Source: Streptomyces sp. LUP30 (GTDB taxonomy: Bacteria > Actinomycetota > Actinomycetes > Streptomycetales > Streptomycetaceae). Taken from it: 64,000 bases of DNA. Each line of letters starts with the position of its first letter. Within the stretch, counting starts at the first letter, position 1. The translations under genes and the position numbers were made by a program. The notes beneath the pieces are model-generated. The model saw nothing but the letters and a program-made list of their open reading frames with translations. It was not told the origin of the DNA and made no database searches. The stretch is from NCBI RefSeq assembly GCF_001746365.1, contig NZ_MJAJ01000027.1, positions 1 to 64,000 of the forward strand, given 5' to 3'. This document shows, piece after piece, positions 10,055 to 19,000 of this stretch.

Positions 10055-11485
10055 TCACTTCCGCCGGCGGACGGCCCTGCGCAGCGCCCTCGCCCGTCGC
10101 ACCACCCGGCGCGCGGCGGCGTGGCGCGGAAGGAAGGCCAGTCGCTGCGGGATGCCTCCCGGCAGCCCGAGCGCCGTGAGCCGCCTGCGTCTGAAGTACC
10201 GTCCGGTGCGCGGACCGAGACGGGTGCGCAGATACCGCTCGGCGACCGGCCGCAGTCCGGGGTGGAGCTGGGGCTGCATCACGAAGCCCACCGCGGCGAG
10301 CAGTTCGGCCACGGCCTCCGCCCCGACGGGCCGGCGGCTCCCGAGGTCCTCCGGGTCCCCCGGGTTCCTCAGATCCTCCAGGTCCTCCAGGTCCGGCAGC
10401 AGCGCGTCGGCCAGCACGAGGGGCACGCGGTTGCTGTTCTGGTAGGGGACCAGCCGCTCCAGCAGCGACTCGGTGCCGACGCGGGCCACGGGCAGCCCGT
10501 AGAAGGAGGACGCGGTGAACAGGGCCGTCGAGAAGCAGCCGACGACCAGCGCGGGCCGAGCCCGGTCGAACAGCACCTCGGCGAGCACCGGCGTGCCGAG
10601 GACCGTCAGCGTGACGCCCAGCCGCTCCGCCTCGGCCTCCAGGGCGCGGCTGTAGCGGGCCGGCGCGGTCGGATGCGGGGTGAAGACGACCGAACGGTGA
10701 CCGCGCGCGACCGCCCCGCGCAGCATGCGCACATGCAGCTCCTCCTCCTGCTGCGGGGTGAGGATCTCCAGCGCCGAGAGGTACTGGCCGAGCAGCAGCG
10801 CGCAGTCGTCGGGCAGCGACGGCACCTCCGGCACGGCGTCGGCGACCTCCCCCAGCACCTTCAGGAAGGCGGTGGCGGGCACGGTCTCGGCCGGCGCCCC
10901 GAACTCGGTGAGCAGCAGCGGCCTCAGCCCCGGCACCAGGTCGAGGTGGAGCACCCGCCGCACCCGGGTGCCGAGCAGCGGGTCGAGCTTGTCGCGGGTG
11001 GGGCCGTAGCTCATCAGGCCGTCCGCGTAGACCTCGACGGGCGCTCCGGGGAACAGCTGGGCGATGGCCTGGGCGGGGTTGACCTGGATGGACTCCAGCA
11101 CGATCGTCACCCGGTCGTCGCCCAGGCCCCACAGCAGCCGCAGGTACCGCTCCAGGAGGGGCACGTCGTCGGGGCGCGGCGACCAGGCGCCCGGGTGGAA
11201 GGGGCTGATGGCCTCGTTCCAGGAGCGGACCTCGTCGAAGCGGTCCCGCAGCGGGGCGAAGCCCGCCATCTCGTCGAGGGCGGGGGAGGTCTCGGGCGTC
11301 GTCGCGTTGTTGCACACCAGCAGCAGCCGGCGGTCGGCGGGCGCGAAGGCGTCCGCGTCGAGGGCGGCGGCGAGCGTGGCGGCGCCGTAGAGGGTGGAGG
11401 CGCAGAAGATCTGGGTCGTGCCGACGGCGGCGGGGGTCGCGGTGCTCGGCTCGGCGCGGTGCTGGGCGCGGGGCGCGGGGGACAT
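10055..11485 (-). CDS. polysialyltransferase-family protein
   Basis: 476 residues, resembling the alpha-2,8-polysialyltransferase family of GT-B fold sugar transferases. The N-terminus has IFCASTLYGAATLAAAL. The C-terminal half has the donor-site HP motif (VVFTPHPTAPARY) and the Ser/Thr-rich loop VVGCFSTALFTASSFYGLPV. It should add a CMP-activated nine-carbon acid to a growing chain at the inner membrane face. The ATG overlaps the stop of the upstream glycosyltransferase (TGATG), so the two are coupled. The C-terminal 50 residues are very Arg-rich, possibly for membrane contact. Confidence 0.75.
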   Translation of the reverse strand: MSPAPRAQHRAEPSTATPAAVGTTQIFCASTLYGAATLAAALDADAFAPADRRLLLVCNNATTPETSPALDEMAGFAPLRDRFDEVRSWNEAISPFHPGAWSPRPDDVPLLERYLRLLWGLGDDRVTIVLESIQVNPAQAIAQLFPGAPVEVYADGLMSYGPTRDKLDPLLGTRVRRVLHLDLVPGLRPLLLTEFGAPAETVPATAFLKVLGEVADAVPEVPSLPDDCALLLGQYLSALEILTPQQEEELHVRMLRGAVARGHRSVVFTPHPTAPARYSRALEAEAERLGVTLTVLGTPVLAEVLFDRARPALVVGCFSTALFTASSFYGLPVARVGTESLLERLVPYQNSNRVPLVLADALLPDLEDLEDLRNPGDPEDLGSRRPVGAEAVAELLAAVGFVMQPQLHPGLRPVAERYLRTRLGPRTGRYFRRRRLTALGLPGGIPQRLAFLPRHAAARRVVRRARALRRAVRRRK

Positions 11486-12471
11486 CAGGCGGCCGCCTTC
11501 GCGGAGATGATCTGCCGGCGCAGCCGCCGCAGTGTGGCCGAGCGGCGCAGGTCCATGCGGTCGAGCACGTCGGTGAGCAGCTCCTGGGGCATGCGCCGTA
11601 CGGCGGCGGCGCTTCGCGTGCGCAGCTGTCTGGCGACGGCGGGCTCGAACTTGTCGACGTCCGCGAGGTGGTGGGCGATGATCGCGCAGTAGGTTCGCAC
11701 CGCCTTGGGCAGCAGCAGGTCGGCGTCCCGGTCCCGTGCGGTCTCCTCGACGACCTGGTCGAAGGCGCGGATGAAGTCCAGCTGCCGGGCGTCGCCGATC
11801 CGGGTCAGGGACGAGGCGACGCCCCGGCGGTAGAAGACGCCGTGCAGGTTCACCACCGCGAACGACTCCGCCTCCCGGTGCAGCTTCCAGATCCACGGCC
11901 GGTCCTCGGCGGTGCGCAGCCCGTCGGTGAAGTGCAGCAGGCCACGGTCGAGGAGGCTGCGGCGGTAGACGCCGGCCCAGGCGAAGGCGTAGTCGACGGA
12001 CGTGGAGCGGTCGGCGGGCAGGATCGCCCGGCGCGGGTCGAGGACCTCTCCGCGCAGCCCGTGCGGGTGTCGGACCACCGTGCGCGTGCGGCCGGTGGCC
12101 TGGACGTGGTCCGTGCGCACGAAGTCGCAGCCCAACTCATCGATCGCGGAGACGAGTTGGTCCAGATATCCGCGAGCGAGCCAGTCGTCGCCGTCCAGGA
12201 ACGTCAGGTATTCGCCCTGTGCCGCGTCGAGTCCGGTATTGCGGGCGGTGGCGAGACCGCCGTTCTCGTCGTGACGGACATGACGCACCTGGGCGACCTT
12301 CGAAAGACCCTCGACCGCACGTTCGACAATCTCCGGAGTCTCGTCCGTGGAATGGTCGTCCACCAGCACGAATTCGAATTCCCGACTGGCGTTCATATGA
12401 AGACTTCTGAGCGTGTCGGGCGCGTACGGGCCGACGTTGTAGAACGGCACGATCACAGAGAGCTTGGGCAC
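11485..12471 (-). CDS. family 2 glycosyltransferase
   Basis: 328 residues. The GT-A domain begins at the N-terminus (LSVIVPFYNVGPYAPDTLRSL), with FEFVLVDDHSTDETPEI, ENGGLATARNTGLDAAQGEYLTFLDGDDW carrying the DxD metal and nucleotide motif, and a Trp/Asp region ED-RPWIWKLH. It transfers a sugar from a nucleotide donor during glycopolymer assembly. GTG 12471 is chosen because it starts exactly at the first beta strand. It is the first gene of a leftward pair and is divergent from the gene at 12670. The acceptor is unknown. Confidence 0.88.
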   Translation of the reverse strand: MPKLSVIVPFYNVGPYAPDTLRSLHMNASREFEFVLVDDHSTDETPEIVERAVEGLSKVAQVRHVRHDENGGLATARNTGLDAAQGEYLTFLDGDDWLARGYLDQLVSAIDELGCDFVRTDHVQATGRTRTVVRHPHGLRGEVLDPRRAILPADRSTSVDYAFAWAGVYRRSLLDRGLLHFTDGLRTAEDRPWIWKLHREAESFAVVNLHGVFYRRGVASSLTRIGDARQLDFIRAFDQVVEETARDRDADLLLPKAVRTYCAIIAHHLADVDKFEPAVARQLRTRSAAAVRRMPQELLTDVLDRMDLRRSATLRRLRRQIISAKAAA

Positions 12472-12656
12472 ACGGGAAAGCCTAGGAGTGCCGCCGGCGG
12501 GGGAACTTATCGACGAGGGGACGAGGGGTGAACTGAATGTGGCGGATTCGTGCACCCCGTCTTCGGCAGGGGAGTGGGCGGGCCGGTTCGGAATTCGGTG
12601 TCGCGTTGTTAACTTCTTGTTGATCGGGGATTGGGAAAATCCCGTGTTTTGCTTTC

Positions 12657-12662
12657 TACCGT
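12657..12662 (+). promoter_or_regulatory. -10 box TACCGT for a leaderless transcript
   Basis: TACCGT ends 7 bases before GTG 12670 and there is no ribosome site, so transcription probably starts at the codon. The AT-richer stretch 12607-12655, with gttaac and ttgttgatc, lies between the divergent genes. Confidence 0.45.
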
Positions 12663-12669
12663 CTTCGGT

Positions 12670-13998
12670 GTGCCAGCAAGTACTGCGAACCCCCCACGGA
12701 TTGCCGTCCTCGCGGACTCCGACACCCGATGGAAATGGGGTGCGCTGACCGCGACGCGGACAGCTCCCTCGGCCCCCGTCCTGGACGGCTTCCTGCTGCG
12801 CGGCCGGGCCACCCCGACCCCCCGTCAGCTGGCCGAGGTCGGCGTGCGCGCCGCCTCGCTGCGCGAGGTCACCGCCGTCGAGTTCCTGCGGGTCATGGCG
12901 GACACTCCGTACGACGTCCTCGTCCTCGCACTGGTGGGCGGCAGCGTCCAGGCCGTCCTGCACGGTCTGAAGCGGGTCGTGGAGAACGGCGGGAGGCGTC
13001 GTCCCGTCGTCGTCACCGGCTATGTCGGCGTCGTCTACGAGAAGCTCGCCGACGGACTGCTGCTGCGGCACGGCGCCGATCTCGTCCTGGCCAACTCCCG
13101 CCAGGACGCGGAGCGTTTCCGCGCCGTGTACGAGGGGGTCGGAGCCGATGCCTCCGCGGTGACCGAAGTGGCCCTGCCGTTCCTGGGCGGCACGCCGTAC
13201 ACCGGTGAACACGACCCGTTCACCGTGGTGTTCGCGGCGCAGCCCTCGGTGCCCGGGAACCGCGCGGACCGCGCCTACCTGCTGGACCGGCTGGTGCGGC
13301 ACGCCCGTCTGCACCCGGAGCGCGATGTGCTGCTGAAGCTCCGCTCCAAGCCGGGGGAGCACACCACCCACATCGAGGAACTGCCCTACCAGAAGCTGGC
13401 GCGGGGGCTCGACCTGCCGCCCAACCTCCGCCTGGTGTACGGACACATGGGCGAGGTCCTGGACCGCGCCGACCTCCTGGTCACGGTCAGCTCGACGGCC
13501 GCCCTGGAGTCCCTGCACCGCCGGATCCCCACCGTGGTCCTCACCGATCTCGGGGTGCGCGAGACGCTCGGCAACCACCACTTCGTCGGCTCCGGCTGCC
13601 TGGCCTCCTGGGACCAGCTCGACGCCGGCCACCGCCCCGACCCCGACGAGGACTGGGTGGCCCGCCAGGGAGTCGCCGCCGGCGGCCCCTCCTCCGACGC
13701 GGGCTCCTACGACGACGCCTTCGTCCCGGCCCGCGAACGCATCGCCGAACTGCTCGGCAGCCCCGCCGGTCCGCCACCCCTGACCCCCTACTACACGCCC
13801 GCCACCGCACCCGGCTACCTCCCCGGCATCCTCGCCCGCCATCACCTGGCCCCCGACGGCAGTCCCCTTCCCGGAGCCCCGGCCGCAGCCGGGACCCCCG
13901 GCCCGGTCCGCCGGACCGTCCGCAGGGCGGCCCGCGGCGTCTACCGGCACGGCGTCCAGCGCGTGGCCCCGGTCATCCGCCGCATGGGGGAGCTGTGA
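12670..13998 (+). CDS. putative glycosyltransferase (DUF6716-like)
   Basis: 442 residues. I recall this type as an uncharacterised actinobacterial glycosyltransferase-like family. It starts with a Rossmann-like strand (PRIAVLADSDTRWKWGAL) and contains FTVVFAAQPSVPG, DVLLKLRSKPGEHTTH and LLVTVSSTAALESLHRRIPTVVL. That arrangement, a Lys/His-rich donor motif followed by a Ser-Ser-Thr loop, is like the C-terminal half of polysialyltransferases. The C-terminus is basic. It opens the rightward arm of the glycopolymer cluster, and GTGA at 13995 joins the following gene. The function is inferred. Confidence 0.65.
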   Translation: MPASTANPPRIAVLADSDTRWKWGALTATRTAPSAPVLDGFLLRGRATPTPRQLAEVGVRAASLREVTAVEFLRVMADTPYDVLVLALVGGSVQAVLHGLKRVVENGGRRRPVVVTGYVGVVYEKLADGLLLRHGADLVLANSRQDAERFRAVYEGVGADASAVTEVALPFLGGTPYTGEHDPFTVVFAAQPSVPGNRADRAYLLDRLVRHARLHPERDVLLKLRSKPGEHTTHIEELPYQKLARGLDLPPNLRLVYGHMGEVLDRADLLVTVSSTAALESLHRRIPTVVLTDLGVRETLGNHHFVGSGCLASWDQLDAGHRPDPDEDWVARQGVAAGGPSSDAGSYDDAFVPARERIAELLGSPAGPPPLTPYYTPATAPGYLPGILARHHLAPDGSPLPGAPAAAGTPGPVRRTVRRAARGVYRHGVQRVAPVIRRMGEL

Positions 13999-14054
13999 CC
14001 TCCCCGGCCGTCACTTCCCCGACCTTCCCCGCGACCTCTCCAGGAGACGTGCCC

Positions 14055-15272
14055 ATGCCCGACTCAGCAGCCGGCGTGCGCCGCGTTCTCGCCGTGATCC
14101 CCGCGCGCGGGGGCTCCAAGGGCGTGCCCGCGAAGAACCTCGCGCCGGTGGGCGGCGTCCCGCTGGTCGCCCGCGCGGTCCGCGAGTGCCGGGCCAGCCG
14201 GCTCGTCACGGACGTGGTCGTGTCCACCGACGACCACGCCATCGCGGCGGCGGCCCGCGAGGCGGGCGCAGAGGTCGTGCTGCGCCCGGCCGCCATCGCC
14301 GGGGACACGGCGACCTCGGAGGCCGCCGTCCTGCACGCCCTGGACGCCCACGAGGCCCTGCGCGGCTCCCCGGTGGACGTCGTCGTGCTCGTCCAGTGCA
14401 CGAGCCCCTTCCTCGCCCGCGAGGACGTCGACGGCGTCGCCGGGGCCGTCGTCGAACAGGGCGCCGACACGGCCGTCACGGTGGCCCCCTTCCACGGCTT
14501 CCTCTGGCGCCGCTCCGACGAGGCGGGCGAGGGCGGCTCCGGCGTCAACCACGACCGGTCCTTCCGGCCGCGCCGCCAGGACCGCCCCCAGGACTACCTG
14601 GAGACCGGCGCCGCCTACGCGATGGACGCGGCAGGCTTCCGCAGACACGGACACCGCTTCTTCGGCCGCACCGAACTCGTCCGCACCGACCCCGCCCGCG
14701 TCCTGGAGATCGACGACCCGCACGACCTCGCCCGCGCCCGCGCCCTCGCCCCGCTCCTCGACGCCGACCTCCCCGGCTCCCTGCCCACCGCCGACGACGT
14801 CGACGCCGTCGTGCTCGACTTCGACGGCACCCAGACCGACGACCGGGTGCTGATCGACTCCGACGGACGCGAGTTCGTCTCCGTCCACCGCGGCGACGGC
14901 CTCGGCATCGCCGCCCTGCGCCGGTCCGGGCTGCGGATGCTGATCCTGTCCACCGAACGCAACCCGGTCGTCGCCGCCCGCGCCCGCAAGCTCGAACTCC
15001 CGGTCCTGCACGGCGTCGACCGCAAGGACCTCGCGCTGAAGCAGTGGTGCGAGGAACAGGGCGTCGCACCGGAGCGCGTGCTCTACGTCGGCAACGACGT
15101 CAACGACCTTCCCTGCTTCGCGCTCGTCGGCTGGCCGGTGGCCGTCGCGAGCGCCCACGACGTCGTACGCGGCGCCGCCCGCGCGGTCACCGCCCTGCCC
15201 GGCGGCGACGGCGCGATCCGGGAGATCGCCGGCTGGATCCTCGGCCCCTCCCTCGACACCCTCCCCCAGTAA
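14055..15272 (+). CDS. CMP-nonulosonate cytidylyltransferase fused to HAD phosphatase
   Basis: 405-residue two-domain protein. Residues about 10-235 are a NeuA-type cytidylyltransferase (VIPARGGSKGVPAKNLAPVGG, QCTSPFLAREDVD), which makes a CMP-activated nine-carbon acid. Residues about 250-400 are a KdsC-like HAD phosphatase (VVLDFDGTQTDDRVLIDSDG with the two catalytic Asp, then ILSTERNPVVAARARKL and YVGNDVNDLPC). The fusion suggests that it dephosphorylates the nonulosonic acid 9-phosphate as well as activating it, as with animal CMP-sialate synthetases, which carry a similar domain. ATG 14055 has aggagacgtgccc in front; GTG 13995 is less likely. It works with the NeuB protein 13 bases downstream. 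Confidence 0.88.
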   Translation: MPDSAAGVRRVLAVIPARGGSKGVPAKNLAPVGGVPLVARAVRECRASRLVTDVVVSTDDHAIAAAAREAGAEVVLRPAAIAGDTATSEAAVLHALDAHEALRGSPVDVVVLVQCTSPFLAREDVDGVAGAVVEQGADTAVTVAPFHGFLWRRSDEAGEGGSGVNHDRSFRPRRQDRPQDYLETGAAYAMDAAGFRRHGHRFFGRTELVRTDPARVLEIDDPHDLARARALAPLLDADLPGSLPTADDVDAVVLDFDGTQTDDRVLIDSDGREFVSVHRGDGLGIAALRRSGLRMLILSTERNPVVAARARKLELPVLHGVDRKDLALKQWCEEQGVAPERVLYVGNDVNDLPCFALVGWPVAVASAHDVVRGAARAVTALPGGDGAIREIAGWILGPSLDTLPQ

Positions 15273-15285
15273 GGAACGTTCCGCC

Positions 15286-16248
15286 ATGAGCACCAGCGAC
15301 AACGCCGCCACCCGCATCAACGCCCGCCTGCGCCTCCTGGGCACGCGCCCCGTCGGCCCCGGCCACCCCGTCTACGTCACCGGCGAGATCGGCATCAACC
15401 ACAACGGCGACCTCGACACCGCCCTCAGGCTGATCGACGCGGCCGCCGAGGCAGGCTGCGACGCCGTCAAGTTCCAGAAGCGCACGCCCGAGATCTGCAC
15501 CCCGCGCGACCAGTGGGACGTCGAGCGCGACACGCCCTGGGGCCGGATGACGTACATCGACTACCGCCACCGCGTCGAGTTCGGCGAGGACGAGTACCGC
15601 CGGATCGACGCGTACTGCAAGGAGAAGGACATCGCCTGGTTCGCGTCGCCCTGGGACACCGAGGCGGTCGCCTTCCTGGAGAAGTTCGACGTGCCCGCGC
15701 ACAAGGTGGCCTCCGCGTCGCTGACCGACGACGCACTGCTGCGCGCCCTGCGCGGCACCGGCCGGACCGTCGTCCTGTCCACCGGCATGTCGACCCCGCG
15801 GCAGATCCGCCACGCGGTCGAGGTCCTCGGCTCGGACAACATCCTCCTGTGCCACGCCACCTCGACCTACCCGGCCAGGGCCGAGGAGCTCAACCTCCGT
15901 GTGATCAACACGCTGGAGCGGGAGTACCCCAACGTCCCGATCGGCTACTCCGGCCACGAGACCGGGTTGCAGACCTCCCTGGCCGCCGTCGCCCTCGGCG
16001 CGGTCTTCGTCGAGCGCCACATCACCCTCGACCGCGCGATGTGGGGCTCCGACCAGGCGGCCTCCGTGGAGCCGGGCGGCCTGACCCGCCTCGTCCGCGA
16101 CATCCGCACCATCGAGGCCTCCCTCGGCGACGGCGTGAAGAAGGTCTACGACTCCGAGCTCGGCCCGATGCGCAAGCTGCGCCGCGTCCCGGGCGTCGTC
16201 GCGGAGGCGGAGATCGCGGCGGCGGCGGGCGAGCCGCTCGCGGTGTGA
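15286..16248 (+). CDS. NeuB-type nonulosonic acid synthase
   Basis: 320-residue synthase that condenses phosphoenolpyruvate with a six-carbon sugar or its 6-phosphate to give a sialic-acid-like acid (Kdn if the sugar is mannose). The barrel has GEIGINHNGDLDTALRLIDAA, CDAVKFQKR, and the two metal-binding His in YSGHE and VERHITLDR. It ends straight after the barrel and lacks the C-terminal antifreeze-like SAF domain of classical NeuB, which usually covers the active site. It is preceded by aaggaa and cotranscribed with the NeuA fusion. The substrate is inferred from the cluster and from recall of teichulosonic acid genes in S. coelicolor. Confidence 0.88.
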   Translation: MSTSDNAATRINARLRLLGTRPVGPGHPVYVTGEIGINHNGDLDTALRLIDAAAEAGCDAVKFQKRTPEICTPRDQWDVERDTPWGRMTYIDYRHRVEFGEDEYRRIDAYCKEKDIAWFASPWDTEAVAFLEKFDVPAHKVASASLTDDALLRALRGTGRTVVLSTGMSTPRQIRHAVEVLGSDNILLCHATSTYPARAEELNLRVINTLEREYPNVPIGYSGHETGLQTSLAAVALGAVFVERHITLDRAMWGSDQAASVEPGGLTRLVRDIRTIEASLGDGVKKVYDSELGPMRKLRRVPGVVAEAEIAAAAGEPLAV

Positions 16249-16291
16249 CCTGCGTGCCCCTCCGAGTGCCCCACGGGATGGTCGTACGACG

Positions 16292-17383
16292 ATGAGTCCT
16301 CGCGCCGGGAAGAACACCGGCCCCACCCCCCACACCCTCGCCTTCGTGGAGAGCCCGGTGCAGCTCCTGAACGTCCTGGAGTGGGCGCACTCCCGGCTGC
16401 TCCACGGGCGGCGGGAGCCCGGCGCAGGGCTCACCCTCGTCGTCCTGTCCCCGAACGACCCGATGACCCGCGGCCAGCTGCGCCGGATGGCCGAGCTGGC
16501 CCGCCGGGAAGGGCACACCGTCCGCTGGGAGGAGGCCCGCGACGGCGCCACGGCCCCCTTCCGCACCGTCGGCAGCCTCACCGGGCTGCTGCGGCGCGCG
16601 GAACGGATGGTGATGGGCGACCCGTTCTCCCGCTACGTCCAACTGCTGCTGACCCTCACCCGGGCGCGTGAGCTCGTCGTGGTGGACGACGGCACGGCGA
16701 CGATGGAGTTCGTCGGCCAGCTGGCCCGCGGCGAACGACTGGTGCGCTGGCATCGCAAGGGCAGCCGGACGAGCCCCCGCGACCTGCTCTTCGCCCCGGT
16801 CTCCGGGGTGGCCCGCCGCCGCCTCACGCCCGGTCCGGACCACGGCGTCGAGGTGTTCTCCGCGATGCCGATCACGGACGCCCCGGACGGCGTCGTCCTG
16901 ACGGCCAACCGCTTCGTCTGGACCCGGGACCGCTTCGGCCCGCCGCGCGTCACGAAGGGCGCGGACATGGTGGGCACCTCGCTGGTCGAGACGGGGGTGG
17001 TGGACGCCGACCGCTATCTGGAGGCCGTGCGGACCCTGGCCCGCGCCCACGGCGTCACGCGCTACTTCGCCCACCGCCGCGAGAGCGCGGAGAAACTCCA
17101 CCGGCTGGCCGTCGAGACCGGACTGCAGGTCGTGCGCCCCGAGCTCCCGCTGGAACTGATCGCCCGCCGGGGCCCGACAGGCCGTACGGTCCTCAGCTTC
17201 CCGTCCACGGTCGTCCACACCCTGCCCCTGGCCCTGTCCGGGACGGACGTCCGCGTCACGGTCTGCGACATCGACCCGGCCTGGCTGACCGCCGGCGCCT
17301 CACCGCGGGCGCGGGGCTTCCTGGCGGGGGTGACGGGAACGGCCCGTGCCGCGCACGGACTGACGGCGGTGAACCCGGCCTGA
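16292..17383 (+). CDS. glycosyltransferase-52-like protein
   Basis: 363 residues, not firmly assigned. The N-terminus (TLAFVESPVQLLNVLEWAH) and a C-terminal FPSTVVHTLPLAL resemble the first strand and donor loop of GT52 sialyltransferases. Other landmarks are LVVVDDGTATMEF and YFAHRRESAEKL. It may be a third CMP-nonulosonate transferase, or a polymer-modifying enzyme. It follows neuB by 43 bases in the same direction and ends the cluster. Confidence 0.6.
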   Translation: MSPRAGKNTGPTPHTLAFVESPVQLLNVLEWAHSRLLHGRREPGAGLTLVVLSPNDPMTRGQLRRMAELARREGHTVRWEEARDGATAPFRTVGSLTGLLRRAERMVMGDPFSRYVQLLLTLTRARELVVVDDGTATMEFVGQLARGERLVRWHRKGSRTSPRDLLFAPVSGVARRRLTPGPDHGVEVFSAMPITDAPDGVVLTANRFVWTRDRFGPPRVTKGADMVGTSLVETGVVDADRYLEAVRTLARAHGVTRYFAHRRESAEKLHRLAVETGLQVVRPELPLELIARRGPTGRTVLSFPSTVVHTLPLALSGTDVRVTVCDIDPAWLTAGASPRARGFLAGVTGTARAAHGLTAVNPA

Positions 17384-17495
17384 GCCCTCACCCGCGCGGG
17401 TGGACGGTGGATCACGTCGGCGGGCGCCCGGAGCGGTCCCGGCGCCCCGCCCCTGCGTCGCTCCGCGTGGCGGGACGACCGCGCGCAGGCGATGA

Positions 17496-17515
17496 TTCCG
17501 GGATCGATCCCGGAA
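17496..17515. promoter_or_regulatory. perfect 20-bp palindrome
   Basis: TTCCGGGATCGATCCCGGAA is fully self-complementary. As RNA it forms an 8-bp stem with a UCGA tetraloop and could end transcription of the sugar cluster. As DNA it could be a dimeric repressor site about 190 bases before the amidohydrolase promoter. The sequence does not say which. Confidence 0.5.
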
Positions 17516-17705
17516 CGTGGACAGGCACGGCGTGCCTCGAGCGGTCCGTGGTATCCGTGAGAGGAAGGAAGAAGTGTGGGAGCCGAACCGAAATCGGCGG
17601 AGTTTACCCACCCCCCACAGCAGCCATGCGCCGCGCGGCCGACTTTTCTTCGCCTGACGGGTTGAAGTTTTGTTGATCGTAGGTCGGTCGACCGCTTCGG
17701 CGTCC

Positions 17706-17711
17706 TACCCT
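17706..17711 (+). promoter_or_regulatory. -10 box TACCCT for a leaderless transcript
   Basis: TACCCT ends 7 bases before GTG 17719, the arrangement of leaderless Streptomyces mRNAs. It also supports GTG 17719 rather than ATG 17731 as the start. Confidence 0.5.
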
Positions 17712-17718
17712 TCAGAGG

Positions 17719-18960
17719 GTGAAGCAACTGATGTCCCGAGAGTCCGAGGCCGATCCTTCAGGGGAAGACACCCTCCCCGGCGTCCTGCCGGAGGCGCTGC
17801 GCGCAGAGCTGGTGGCCTTCCGCCGCGACCTGCACATGCACCCTGAGCTGGGCAACCAGGAGTTCCGTACGACGGCCGCGATCAAGGCCCGCCTGGAGAA
17901 GGCGGGGCTCGAACCACGCGTACTCGCCGTCGGGACCGGCCTCATCTGCGACATCGGGACCGTGGGCGCGGCCGGCGGCACCCCCGTCCTGGCCATGCGC
18001 GCCGACATCGACGCGCTGCCCATCCCGGACACCAAGACCGAGTGCGCCTACCGGTCCACCGTGCCCGACCGCGCGCACGCCTGCGGCCACGACGTGCACA
18101 CCACCGTCGTCCTCGGCGCCGGGCTGGTCCTGGCCGAGCTGCACCGCCAGGGCCTGCTCCCGCGCCCGGTGCGGCTGATCTTCCAGCCCGCCGAGGAGGT
18201 GCTGCCCGGCGGCGCCGCCGACGCCATCGAGGACGGCGCGCTGGACGGCGTCGGACGGATCATCGCCGTGCACTGCGACCCCCGGGTCGACGCGGGCCGG
18301 ATCGGTCTGCGCCAGGGCGCGATCACCTCCGCCTGCGACCGGCTGGAGATCTCCCTGGACGGGCCCGGCGGACACACCGCCCGCCCCCACCTCACCACCG
18401 ACTTGGTCACGGCGGCCGCCCGCGTGGTCACCGACGTGCCCGCGCTGGTCGGGCGGCGGGTCGACACCCGCGCCGGGCTCGCGGTCACCTGGGGCCGCAT
18501 CGAGAGCGGCCACGCGCCCAACGTGATCCCGCAGCACGCCGAGCTGTCCGGCACCGTCCGCTGCCTGGACATCGACGCGTGGCGGCAGGCCCCGGACATC
18601 GTCGTCGCGGCCATCGACGAGGTCGCCAACCTGCACCGCGCCAAGTCCGAGATCAACTACGTGCGGGGCGTCCCCCCGGTCGTCAACGACGCCGACGTCA
18701 CCGAGCTGCTGCGGGACGCCATGGTCGCCCGGCGCGGCGAGACGGCCGTCGAGGGCACCGAGCAGAGCCTGGGCGGCGAGGACTTCTCCTGGTACCTGGA
18801 GCGGGTGCCCGGCGCGATGGCCCGCCTCGGGGTCCGCACGCCCGGCGAGCGCACCGTCCGCGACCTGCACCAGGGCGACTTCGACGCGGACGAGTCGGCG
18901 ATCACCGCCGGTGTGGAGCTCTTCACGGCGGCGGCCCTGCTGGACGCGGCGGGCAGGTGA
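17719..18960 (+). CDS. M20-family amidohydrolase
   Basis: 413-residue metal-dependent amidohydrolase like hippurate or N-acyl amino acid hydrolases. Metal-site motifs visible in order: FRRDLHMHPELGNQE, MRADIDALPI, HACGHDVHTTVVLG, FQPAEEVLPGGA (catalytic and bridging Glu) and GGEDFSWYLE near the end. The dimerisation domain lies at about residues 205-320, starting near LEISLDGPGGHTARPH. Cytoplasmic, single gene with its own leaderless promoter and terminator. The substrate cannot be read from the sequence. Confidence 0.88.
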   Translation: MKQLMSRESEADPSGEDTLPGVLPEALRAELVAFRRDLHMHPELGNQEFRTTAAIKARLEKAGLEPRVLAVGTGLICDIGTVGAAGGTPVLAMRADIDALPIPDTKTECAYRSTVPDRAHACGHDVHTTVVLGAGLVLAELHRQGLLPRPVRLIFQPAEEVLPGGAADAIEDGALDGVGRIIAVHCDPRVDAGRIGLRQGAITSACDRLEISLDGPGGHTARPHLTTDLVTAAARVVTDVPALVGRRVDTRAGLAVTWGRIESGHAPNVIPQHAELSGTVRCLDIDAWRQAPDIVVAAIDEVANLHRAKSEINYVRGVPPVVNDADVTELLRDAMVARRGETAVEGTEQSLGGEDFSWYLERVPGAMARLGVRTPGERTVRDLHQGDFDADESAITAGVELFTAAALLDAAGR

Positions 18961-18963
18961 GCG

Positions 18964-19000
18964 GACGGCGGCGGGACGGTTCGTAGGCCGTTCCGCCGTC
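18964..19000 (+). terminator. terminator of the amidohydrolase gene
   Basis: An 8-bp stem GACGGCGG / CCGCCGTC with additional inner pairs starts 4 bases after the stop codon. Confidence 0.6.

Larger units (their letters stand above)
17384..17718. other. intergenic region after the glycopolymer cluster
   Basis: 335 bases without a supported gene. It contains the palindrome CACCCGCGCGGGTG (17390-17403), the 20-base palindrome at 17496-17515, a short hairpin aggcacggcgtgcct, and an AT-richer promoter region for the amidohydrolase from 17640. Confidence 0.5.

Noticed and set aside
12605..12616. GTTAAC in the region between the divergent glycosyltransferase genes as a partner of the 61244 palindrome
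   Set aside because: Only a single box is present, without the second one 4 bases away.
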